DNA from: CAYOYK01 sp964408185 | GTDB taxonomy: Bacteria > Bacillota > Clostridia > Christensenellales > Aristaeellaceae | Reading direction: 5' to 3' | NCBI GenBank assembly: GCA_964408185.1 | Contig: CAYOYK010000013.1 | Location: forward strand, 1 to 62,764 | DNA length: 62,764 nucleotides | Program-made: the position numbers and the translations under genes | Notes under the pieces: generated by a model | What the model was told of the DNA's origin: nothing | What the model saw: the letters and a program-made list of their open reading frames with translations, nothing else | Databases searched by the model: none | Part shown: piece after piece, positions 1-6,715 of the stretch | Position numbering within the stretch: position 1 is the stretch's first letter | Layout of the letters: every line of letters begins with the position of its first letter

Positions 1-1242
1 ATAGTCGATGACCTCCTGCCGGCGCTCGTAGCAAAAGTCGATATCCAAGTCCGGCATGCTCACGCGCTCCGGGTTGAGAAAGCGCTCGAACAGCAGCTGA
101 TACTTGAGGGGATCCAGCAGGGTGATGTGCAGCGTGTACGCCACGATGCTGCCCGCGCCGCTGCCTCGCCCCGGCCCGACCATGATGTTTTGACTCTTGG
201 CATAGTTGATAAAATCCCATACGATGAGAAAGTAGTCCACATAGCCCATTTGGGCGATGGTGCCCAGCTCGTAGGCCAAGCGCTGGCGCGGGGCGCTGGC
301 GGGATCGGCGGCCTGATCGGGGTAAAGCTGCGCGAGGCCCTCCATGCACAGGCGGGTAAGCATTTCCAGCGGCGTTTCTTGGGTCGGCACGGGATAGGCG
401 GGCAGGTGGACGGTGGAAAAATCAAACTCCACATTGCAGCGCTCCGCAATTTTGACGGTATTGTCGATGGCCTCTGGCCACGAGGGGAACACCTGCCGCA
501 TTTCCGCCTCGCTTTTGACGTACAGCTCCTCGGTGTCCATGCGCATGCGGCTCTCGTCGTCCAGCGTCTTGCCGGTCTGGATGCACATGAGCACCTCCTG
601 CGCGGGCGCGTCCTTGCGCAAAAGGTAGTGGCAGTCGTTGGTGGCGGCAAGGGGAATATCCAGCTCCTGCGCCAGCCGCACAAGGCGCGGCACAACCGTG
701 CGCTCCTCCGGGATGCCGTGATCCATGATCTCGATGTAGTAACGGTCGGGGCCGAACATCTCCCGCATGCTCAGCGCGTAGGCGCGGGCCTCATCGTAGC
801 GGCCCTGCAGGAGCAGCTTGGGCAGATCCCCGCTCAGGCACGCGCTCAGGCAGATGAGGCCCTCGGCATGCTGGCGGAGCAGCTTGTAATCGATGCGGGG
901 GCGGTAGTAAAAGCCCTCGGTAAAGCCCGCGCTGACCAGCTTGACAAGGTTTTGGTACCCGGTCTGGTTTTCGCAGAGCAAAATCAGGTGGCTGTACTCG
1001 CGGTTGACCACGGATTTATCAAATCGGTCGGGGGAGACGTACATCTCGCACCCCAAAATCGGGTGGACGCCCTGCTTTTTGCACTCGCTGTAAAACTCCA
1101 CGCAGCCGTACATCACGCCGTGATCGGTAACGGCGCAATGCGTCATGCCCAGCTCCTTCACACGGCTGACCAGCGGCGCGATGCGGTTGGCCCCGTCCAG
1201 CAGGCTGTACTCGGTATGCAGGTGCAGGTGCGCGAATGGCAT
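1..1242 (-). CDS. dnaE: DNA polymerase III alpha subunit, DnaE type (3' end cut by window edge)
   Basis: This is the catalytic subunit of the replicative DNA polymerase, read on the minus strand with no stop before base 1, so only the first 414 codons are present. It starts MPFAHLHLHTEYS, the classic PHP-domain opening (His5, His7, His9 near the start). Further on are GPGRGSGAGS and, just before the window edge, PDLDIDF, the motif carrying catalytic aspartates of C-family polymerases. The start is fixed by a GGAGG eight bases before the ATG at 1242. A DnaE-type PHP domain without an embedded DEDD exonuclease separates it from PolC. It diverges from dnaD-dnaI. Family assignment is secure; whether this is the only alpha subunit in the genome cannot be seen. 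Confidence 0.95.
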   Translation of the reverse strand, partial: MPFAHLHLHTEYSLLDGANRIAPLVSRVKELGMTHCAVTDHGVMYGCVEFYSECKKQGVHPILGCEMYVSPDRFDKSVVNREYSHLILLCENQTGYQNLVKLVSAGFTEGFYYRPRIDYKLLRQHAEGLICLSACLSGDLPKLLLQGRYDEARAYALSMREMFGPDRYYIEIMDHGIPEERTVVPRLVRLAQELDIPLAATNDCHYLLRKDAPAQEVLMCIQTGKTLDDESRMRMDTEELYVKSEAEMRQVFPSWPEAIDNTVKIAERCNVEFDFSTVHLPAYPVPTQETPLEMLTRLCMEGLAQLYPDQAADPASAPRQRLAYELGTIAQMGYVDYFLIVWDFINYAKSQNIMVGPGRGSGAGSIVAYTLHITLLDPLKYQLLFERFLNPERVSMPDLDIDFCYERRQEVIDY

Positions 1243-1264
1243 GCGTGAGTCCTCCTTGGGGGTT

Positions 1265-1771
1265 GCACATCCGCGCCTGCGGGCGCGTCTGCGCTGTTTT
1301 GCTGCGTAGGGGTAACGCTCGCTACGGGGATGGCACATCCGCGCCCTGCGGGCGCGTCTGCGCTGTTTTGCTGCGTAGGGGTAACGCTCGCTACGGGTCG
1401 GGGCCCTGCCCAACCCTTCGCTCGCTGGTGGCTGGGGGAGCGCACGCCCGCGCTCCGTGGGCGTGTCGGCGGGATTGCACATCCGCGCCTGCGGGCGCGT
1501 CTGCGCTGTTTTGCTGCGTAGGGGTAACGCTCGCTGTGGGTCGGGGCCCTGCCCAACCCTTCGCTCGCTGGTGGCTGGGGGAGCGCACGCCCNNNNNNNN
1601 NNNNNNNNNNNNNNNNNNNNNNNNNNNNNNNNNNNNNNNNNNNNNNNNNNNNNNNNNNNNNNNNNNNNNNNNNNNNNNNNNNNNNNNNNNNNCGCTCGCT
1701 GGTGGCTGGGGGAGCGCACGCCCGCGCTCCGTGGGCGTGTCGGCGGGGATGGCACATCCGCGCCCGCAACC
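1265..1771. repeat. GC-rich intergenic tandem repeat interrupted by an assembly gap
   Basis: A block beginning GCACATCCGCGCC starts at 1265, 1333, 1477 and again at about 1752, giving spacings of 68 and 144 bases before the gap. The longer unit adds a segment running from GGTCGGGGCCCTGCC to GCGTGTCGGCGGG. The copies left of the gap are nearly identical, differing at a few bases such as CTACGGG versus CTGTGGG. Frames open through it, but they are low-complexity, frame-inconsistent and interrupted by N. No gene is called between 1243 and 1888; apart from this array I see only the dyad at 1821-1853. Confidence 0.85.
1593..1692. other. Scaffold gap of exactly 100 N
   Basis: One hundred consecutive N lie inside the tandem repeat. 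The round number is the usual placeholder for a gap of unknown size, so the repeat array is probably longer or shorter than shown, and the joining of the two flanks rests on scaffolding. Confidence 0.98.
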
Positions 1772-1820
1772 ACTGGCGGCGGGCGGGGGATGCAGCCGCA
1801 GACAACGGACGAGTATGCCC

Positions 1821-1853
1821 AGTATAGCATAATTTGCGCGGTTATGCTATACT
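1821..1853. promoter_or_regulatory. Perfect 12-bp inverted repeat with mirrored -10 boxes between dnaE and dnaD
   Basis: AGTATAGCATAA at 1821-1832 and TTATGCTATACT at 1842-1853 are exact reverse complements separated by nine bases. Each arm read outwards contains TGCTATACT, an extended -10 sequence (TG-N-TATACT). The right arm could therefore drive dnaD (start 1889) and the left arm dnaE. No convincing -35 box accompanies either one. It may also be an operator or a transcript hairpin. The dyad is seen directly; the promoter role is inferred. Confidence 0.6.
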
Positions 1854-1888
1854 GACGATCAGCGATGTATCGCATGGGAGGCGCGCCG

Positions 1889-3385
1889 ATGGCCCTGTTT
1901 ACGCAAGACCCAAAGGATGTTTTGTGGGATTCCACCGCCGTGTCCAACGGCTTTTTGATCGAGTACATGCCCGCCGCGCCGGAGGGCTACACCAAGGTAT
2001 ACCTGTACGCGCTGCTGTGCCAGCGGGCGGGGCTGAGCGTGCCGCTGCTGGCCGATTTTGCCAAGGCCCTGCTGATGGACGAGGCCGACGTGCGCGCGGC
2101 GCTCGCCTATTGGGAGCGCTGCCGGCTGCTGGTGCGCACCAAGGACAGCCCGCCGGAGTATCTGCTGCAAAGCGTGACCTCCGCACTTACCGGCAAGCAG
2201 AGCGCCCCGCCGGACGAGGGCTACATGGCCTTTGCACAGGCGCTGTACGCCATTTTTGGCGAGAAGCGCAGGCTGCACGGCGGGGAGACCTCGCTGGCGT
2301 ACGAGTGGGTGGAGCAGCTCGGCCTGCCCGCCGAGGTCGTGCTGATGATGGTGCAGCACCTCAGCCGCACGCGCGGCATGCAGTTCAGCTTTAAGGAGGC
2401 GCAAAAGCTCGCCGTGGAGCTGAGCGACCGGGGCGTGCGCACCATCGAGGACGCGGAGACGGTGTTCTCCCGCTCCGAGGCGGCGCGCAAGGGCGCGGCC
2501 AAGGTGCTCCGCTGCTTTAACCTGTACCGCGAGCCTACCGTGGCCGAGCTGGACCTGTTCCTCAAGTGGACGGGCGAGTGGGGCTACACCCCGTCTTCCA
2601 TCGAGGCCGTGTGCAAAAACGAAACCACCGCCAACGCCAAGAACCCCAGCTTCAAGTACATCGACGGCATATTGGAGGGCATGCGCAGGCGCGGCGGCAA
2701 AGCGCCCGTTACCGCCGAACAGGTGGAAAAGCAGCTTACCGACGAGGAGGCCGCCAAGGCGATGCTCAAGGCCTTCGGCGCGAGCAGTATCGAGCCGGAC
2801 GCGGGCGTGATCAGCGTCTACCACGAGATGCTCGCGGTCGCGTCGCCGGAGGTGGTGCTGCTGGCGGCCGGAGAAATGAAGCATCACGGCAAAAAGAGCC
2901 TTGACCTGCTGCTTGAGCTGCTGCAAAGCTGGCAATCGAAGGGCCTGACCGACGCGGCCGCCGTGCGCGCGTACTTGGACGGCTACCGCGAGGCGGGCGA
3001 TCTGCTGCGCGAGATCTACAAGCACTGCGGCAAGCCCGGCGCGCCCACCGTCAAGGACCGCGAGGCCCTCGCGCAATGGCAGACGTGGGCCTCGACCGAC
3101 CTGCTGATGCTCGCGGCCGACACGGCCTCCAACATCGAGAAGCCCATCCCCTATATGGATAAAATATTGCAGGGCTGGAAGAACGCGGGCGCGGTCACGG
3201 TCGCGCTGGCGCAGAAGGAAATCGAAAAGTTTCAGCTTGGGGCCAAGGAGCAGGCGGCCGCCAAGGGCGGCAAGCCCGGCAGGACGGTCGTGGAGCAGCG
3301 GTACGGACAGCGCGAGTACGATCCCGCCAAGTATGACGGCCTGTCCGCCGAGGAGTTGGAGGAGATGAAGCGCTATGACGCGTGA
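1889..3385 (+). CDS. dnaD: DnaD-domain replication initiation protein
   Basis: The 498-residue product starts MALFTQDPKDVLWDS. An N-terminal winged-helix-like region (about 1-110) is followed by two or more DnaD/DnaB_2-like helical modules; the recognisable signature is the stretch with AVCKNETTANAK and SFKYIDGILEGM near residue 250, with a second related stretch SNIEKPIPYMDKILQGW near 425. Proteins of this class remodel DNA at oriC and at restart sites so that the helicase loader can act. The ATG at 1889 is preferred over the upstream in-frame ATG at 1865 because GGGAGG sits seven bases before it. It overlaps the next gene, a DnaI-type loader, by 11 bases, the conserved Firmicutes pairing. 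Confidence 0.88.
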   Translation: MALFTQDPKDVLWDSTAVSNGFLIEYMPAAPEGYTKVYLYALLCQRAGLSVPLLADFAKALLMDEADVRAALAYWERCRLLVRTKDSPPEYLLQSVTSALTGKQSAPPDEGYMAFAQALYAIFGEKRRLHGGETSLAYEWVEQLGLPAEVVLMMVQHLSRTRGMQFSFKEAQKLAVELSDRGVRTIEDAETVFSRSEAARKGAAKVLRCFNLYREPTVAELDLFLKWTGEWGYTPSSIEAVCKNETTANAKNPSFKYIDGILEGMRRRGGKAPVTAEQVEKQLTDEEAAKAMLKAFGASSIEPDAGVISVYHEMLAVASPEVVLLAAGEMKHHGKKSLDLLLELLQSWQSKGLTDAAAVRAYLDGYREAGDLLREIYKHCGKPGAPTVKDREALAQWQTWASTDLLMLAADTASNIEKPIPYMDKILQGWKNAGAVTVALAQKEIEKFQLGAKEQAAAKGGKPGRTVVEQRYGQREYDPAKYDGLSAEELEEMKRYDA

Positions 3386-4379
3386 ACAGCTATCCGCGCA
3401 GCTTGCGCAGGAATACGCCCTGCGCCGGGAGGAGAACCTGCGCCGCTACCGCCAAAACGAGGCCGCCGCGTGCGCGCGCTGTCCCGGCCTGCGCGCGCTG
3501 CTGGACGCGCGCCACGCCGCCGTGCTGGGGGGCATCCGCAGCGCGCTGCTCACCGTGCGCAAGGACGAGCGCGCCAACGAGGCGCTGCCCAACCAGCTGG
3601 ACGGCTGCAACCGCCGCATTGCGGACGCGCTGGCCAAGGCCGGCCTACCCGCTGACGCGCTCGCGCCCGTATATGCCTGCCCGCTGTGCAAGGACGAGGG
3701 CGTGGTGTACGACCCCATGCGCCGTCCCTGCGACTGCTTTGAGAAGGAGCTGACCCGCCGTCTGCTGGCCCAGAGCGGCGGCGCTGCGGGCGAGGAGCAG
3801 ACGTTTGAGTGCTTCCGTGACGAGGTGTTCGCCGCCGAGGTCGACGCGCCCGTCAGCCAGCGCACGGCCATGCGCCGCAACCGCGACGTATGCGAGGCCT
3901 ACGCGGACGCCTTCCCGGACGGCGAGATCCCCAACCTGATCCTCATTGGCAAAAGCGGGCTGGGCAAGACATTCCTGATGCATTGCATCGCCCATCGCGT
4001 GGCCGAGCGCGGGCACGAGGCGGTATACCAGACGGCATACCGGCTGCTGGACGGCCTGCGCAAGGCGTACTTTGGCGGCTCCGGCGCGGAGGCGGGCAGC
4101 TTTTTGCACGCGGAGCTGCTGCTCATCGACGATCTGGGCACCGAGCCCCTGTGGGAAAACGTCACCGTCACGCAGATTTTCAGCCTGCTCAACGAGCGGC
4201 AGTCCGCCGGGCTGCACACGGTGATCTCCACCAATCTGGAGATCAGCGAGCTCAAGACCCGTTACACCGAGCGCGTCGCGTCCCGCCTGCTGGACCCCAG
4301 CCAATGGAAGCGGCTCACGTTCATCGGCGACGACGTGCGGCCCGGCCTTGCTAAGCGCAAGCAGGAGGGCGACGCATGA
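3375..4379 (+). CDS. dnaI: Primosomal helicase loader, DnaI/DnaC-type AAA+ ATPase
   Basis: This 334-residue protein loads the replicative helicase. It has an N-terminal region with a putative zinc site (Cys102, Cys105, Cys119, Cys121: CPLC...CDC), Walker A GKSGLGKT at 192-199, Walker B LLLIDDLG at 248-255, a sensor-1-like VISTN, and an arginine-bearing YTERVASRL segment expected of the DnaC/DnaI group. The start overlaps the dnaD end by 11 bases, and its stop overlaps the next start (ATGA), so three genes are translationally coupled. Length and motif order match DnaI-like loaders of Clostridia. The context with dnaD and divergent dnaE supports the assignment. Confidence 0.93.
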   Translation: MTREQLSAQLAQEYALRREENLRRYRQNEAAACARCPGLRALLDARHAAVLGGIRSALLTVRKDERANEALPNQLDGCNRRIADALAKAGLPADALAPVYACPLCKDEGVVYDPMRRPCDCFEKELTRRLLAQSGGAAGEEQTFECFRDEVFAAEVDAPVSQRTAMRRNRDVCEAYADAFPDGEIPNLILIGKSGLGKTFLMHCIAHRVAERGHEAVYQTAYRLLDGLRKAYFGGSGAEAGSFLHAELLLIDDLGTEPLWENVTVTQIFSLLNERQSAGLHTVISTNLEISELKTRYTERVASRLLDPSQWKRLTFIGDDVRPGLAKRKQEGDA

Positions 4380-4729
4380 ACATTATGATTTATCACAGCA
4401 AAAAGAACCCGGACGTGCTCAAGGCCGAGCGTTTTTTTAAGGAGCGCAAAGTCCCCTATCAGCTTGTGGACTTAAAAAAGCACCGTCTGGGCGAGCGGGA
4501 GCTGCAGCTCTTCGCGCGCAATCCCGGCGGCGCGAAAGCGCTGGTGGAGCGCGGCGGCAAGGCCGCGCTGGAGCGCCCCGTGGCGCACATGACCACCGAC
4601 AGCCTCATCTTGGGCGAGCTGCTGGCCGATCCCGCCGCGCTAGTCAGCCCGATTGTGCGCAACGGCAGCGCCGTGACCGTTGGGGCGGACGAAGCCGTAT
4701 GGAAGGGCTGGGTGGAGGCGGAAAAGTAA
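4376..4729 (+). CDS. ArsC/Spx-fold protein lacking the N-terminal redox cysteine
   Basis: This 117-residue protein has the layout of the ArsC/Spx/YffB thioredoxin-like family: a short beta strand MNIMIYHSKKNPDVLKAERFF, then VPYQLVDLKKHRLGERELQLF, and a C-terminal LVSPIVRNGSAVTVG resembling the RPI/RPV region. Family members normally carry CxxC or CxxS after the first strand; here that site reads HSKKNP, and the whole protein has no cysteine. Classic arsenate reductase or disulphide chemistry is therefore unlikely. It overlaps the helicase-loader stop by four bases and has GGAGGG six bases upstream. Its role is unknown. Confidence 0.75.
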   Translation: MNIMIYHSKKNPDVLKAERFFKERKVPYQLVDLKKHRLGERELQLFARNPGGAKALVERGGKAALERPVAHMTTDSLILGELLADPAALVSPIVRNGSAVTVGADEAVWKGWVEAEK

Positions 4730-4732
4730 CGC

Positions 4733-4791
4733 GGCCGAGGTGCGCGATGGAGGCTGTCCACCTACATTCGCGCCAGTACCTCGGCCTTTTT
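4733..4791 (+). terminator. Probable terminator of the dnaD-dnaI-arsC-like operon
   Basis: GGCCGAGGT at 4733-4741 pairs with ACCTCGGCC at 4778-4786, with an inner GCGCG/CGCGC stem, followed by TTTTT. The right arm lies within the 3' end of the convergent SHOCT gene. Confidence 0.55.
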
Positions 4792-5103
4792 GGCGGAGAA
4801 TTCCGCGTCCGTCAGCAGCCCTTGCTCGTGAAGCCTGACAAGCTGCTCGATGACCGTCGCGTCGTCTGTCGGCGCAGCCATCGAACCGCTTTGCGCGTTC
4901 CAGCCCCGCGTCGCCTCCGCGGCGCGCTGGGCCGCCGCCCGCTTGCGCCTGCCGGATGCTATGCAGGTTGGGATGATGATAGCGGGCAGAATGACATACA
5001 GCAGCAGGAGCAGCAACAGAGGAAACAGCATCGCAAGAATACCGCCTGTCTCGTTCACCGCCACTGCCTCGGTTACGGCCTCCGTACCCATAAAAAGAGC
5101 CAT
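4762..5103 (-). CDS. Small membrane protein with C-terminal SHOCT domain
   Basis: The 113-residue product starts MALFMGTEAVTEAVAV and has one strongly hydrophobic segment (about residues 19-44, rich in Leu, Ile and Pro) followed by a basic patch GRRKRAAAQRAAE. The last 30 residues, IEQLVRLHEQGLLTDAEFSAKKAEVLARM without internal gaps, fit the SHOCT short C-terminal domain, a small helical module often attached to membrane or oligomerising proteins. The start is set by AAGGAGG seven bases before the ATG at 5103; an upstream in-frame extension to 5328 reads through the terminator region and is rejected. Molecular function is unknown. Confidence 0.75.
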   Translation of the reverse strand: MALFMGTEAVTEAVAVNETGGILAMLFPLLLLLLLYVILPAIIIPTCIASGRRKRAAAQRAAEATRGWNAQSGSMAAPTDDATVIEQLVRLHEQGLLTDAEFSAKKAEVLARM

Positions 5104-5186
5104 CCCTTCTCCTCCTTGCCGCGCCTTTGATTCGTCTCCCTTATCTCGTTCCTTGCCGCATTCTGTCAGCCGCCGGGTCGTCGATA

Positions 5187-5212
5187 GGCAAAAGCGGCCC
5201 GCAGGCCGCTTT
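5187..5212 (-). terminator. Terminator after the anti-sigma gene
   Basis: On the minus strand AAAGCGGCC and GGCCGCTTT (plus 5191-5212) form a nine-pair stem with a four-base loop, ending in TTTTGCC. It lies 14 bases past the stop of the anti-sigma gene at 5226. Confidence 0.75.
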
Positions 5213-5225
5213 GCGATTGGATCCC

Positions 5226-6194
5226 TCAGCTGCCGCTGACCGCGACGGCAAACGCCTCGAAGAACTCCGGGCAGCTCCATGTACCGCAGGCGCTCAGCGC
5301 GTCGTCGCTGACGAGGAGCTGCAGGCACAGGCCGTTTTGCAGGCGAAGCCGCAGGCTGCTGCCCGCGCCCGCGTTGGCGCTGGCTCCGGCAAAGCTGGCG
5401 TTCTGGTACAGCACCTCCATCAGGCGCTGGGCCGTCTGCGCGTCCGTCACCGTGCCGACGCCGGACAGCTCAATCGAGACGACCTGCGCGGCGGGCGCGA
5501 GCGTATCCGCAAGGCTTTCGCCGCCGACGGTGGCTGTGCCCGCAAAGCTCACGCGCTGGAACACGCGGGTCTCGCCGCCCAAATCGGCGCAGAGCAGCGC
5601 GCCGGACAGGCCGTCCACCTCGCAGACCGACGCGCCCGCGGGGATTGCGTTGCTTGTGATGCCGCGCCCGCTGCTCAGCGCGGGCTCCAGCGTAAACTCG
5701 CTCACCACGCCGATTTCCGCGCCAATCAGGGACGCGTCAAGGCCGTGAGGCTCGGACAGCAGGCGATAGGTCTTGCCGTCCACCATCAGCAGCGGAAAGC
5801 CGCTGTCCGTCTCCGCCGCGAAAAGCGTGGCTCTGGCCGGGGCGTCCGCGCCGCCGGAAATGGCGATGCTCCCGCCGAGCAGCTCGCCGCTGTCCGGCAT
5901 GCCAAAGCTGCTTGCGTTATCCCCGGCGGACTTGCTGTCCAGCACGGTGGCAGCGCGCTCGCCAACGTTGGCTCCATCGCCGGGCTGACGGAGCACGGCG
6001 ACCAGCCCCACCACAAGGCAGAGCGCGGCGGCCGCGCAGGCCAGCGCAGGCTTAAACTGGAAGGAAAACGTTTTTTTCTTTGATTGGTTGGCGCTCGCAC
6101 GGATGCTCGCCAGCAGGCGCGCGTCGGCGTTCAGTCCGCCAAGCTGCCGAGCGGCGATATCTGGCAGGTTGGTGAGACGCGGATCGGTATTCAC
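5226..6194 (-). CDS. Putative membrane anti-sigma factor, partner of the adjacent ECF sigma
   Basis: The 322-residue protein has an N-terminal cytoplasmic part (about 1-45, containing ARLLASIRASANQSKKK), one transmembrane helix (ALACAAAALCLVVGLVAVL, about 50-68), and a large extracytoplasmic domain rich in short beta-type segments. That topology, plus the ATGA overlap with the upstream ECF sigma gene, is the standard arrangement of a sigma/anti-sigma pair. It has no clear ZAS zinc motif (HxxxCxxC). The extracellular part matches no domain I recognise; it contains four cysteines. The anti-sigma role is inferred from context and topology, not homology. Confidence 0.65.
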   Translation of the reverse strand: MNTDPRLTNLPDIAARQLGGLNADARLLASIRASANQSKKKTFSFQFKPALACAAAALCLVVGLVAVLRQPGDGANVGERAATVLDSKSAGDNASSFGMPDSGELLGGSIAISGGADAPARATLFAAETDSGFPLLMVDGKTYRLLSEPHGLDASLIGAEIGVVSEFTLEPALSSGRGITSNAIPAGASVCEVDGLSGALLCADLGGETRVFQRVSFAGTATVGGESLADTLAPAAQVVSIELSGVGTVTDAQTAQRLMEVLYQNASFAGASANAGAGSSLRLRLQNGLCLQLLVSDDALSACGTWSCPEFFEAFAVAVSGS

Positions 6195-6715
6195 TCGGCA
6201 TGCCCTCCTTGCAGTATGCTTTCCAGCTTTTTGCGCCCTCTGGACAGGCGGCTGGATATGGTGCCCTCAGGCAGGTTCATCATTTCGCTGATCTCGGTGA
6301 TGCCGTAGCCCTGATAGTAATGGAGCAGGATCACCTCGCGGAAGCTCTCCGGCAGTTCGTGGATGGCGACCATCATGGCCTCCTCATCCTCGCGCTTTTC
6401 GCTGTCGTCCGGCGCGGGGATGCTCTCGAACGTCGGGGAGCCGAGCACCACGCGCTTGAGCCACGCGCCGCGCCACAGATCCCGGCAGCGATTGAGCGCC
6501 ACCTTGAGCAGCCACGCCTTCTCGCGGCCCGGCTCCAGCGCCGGCGCATTGACCATCAGCCGCACAAACACATCCTGACAGACGTCCTCGGCCTTTTGCC
6601 GGTCGCCCAAATAGAAGTAGCTCACGCGCAGCACATCGGTGGCGTAGCGCTGGTACAGGTCTTCCGCGGTAAGGGCCGTCGTAGCTTTCGCCTCCTGAGG
6701 GGTGTGTTCATCCAT
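6191..6715 (-). CDS. ECF-type RNA polymerase sigma factor
   Basis: This 174-residue sigma-70 family protein has region 2 (YQRYATDVLRVSYFYLG and AEDVCQDVFVRL) and region 4 (LPESFREVILLHYYQ and EISEMMNLPEGTISSRLSRG), with only a short linker between them, as in ECF sigmas. It redirects RNA polymerase to an envelope or stress regulon. Its start lies inside the last codons of cimA (overlap of eight bases), and its stop overlaps the anti-sigma start, so all three are likely co-translated from one message. A link to the upstream biosynthetic enzyme is unusual and may simply be transcriptional. Confidence 0.92.
   Translation of the reverse strand: MDEHTPQEAKATTALTAEDLYQRYATDVLRVSYFYLGDRQKAEDVCQDVFVRLMVNAPALEPGREKAWLLKVALNRCRDLWRGAWLKRVVLGSPTFESIPAPDDSEKREDEEAMMVAIHELPESFREVILLHYYQGYGITEISEMMNLPEGTISSRLSRGRKKLESILQGGHAE

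Noticed and set aside
127..1248. Plus-strand 373-codon frame over dnaE
   Set aside because: The minus strand encodes an unmistakable PHP domain and catalytic PDLDIDF motif.
1158..1855. Open frames through the N gap
   Set aside because: They exist only because N codons are read as open and the repeat lacks stops. No start signal or domain supports them.
4376..4729. Calling the gene an arsenate reductase
   Set aside because: The catalytic cysteine is absent, and there are no arsenic genes nearby.
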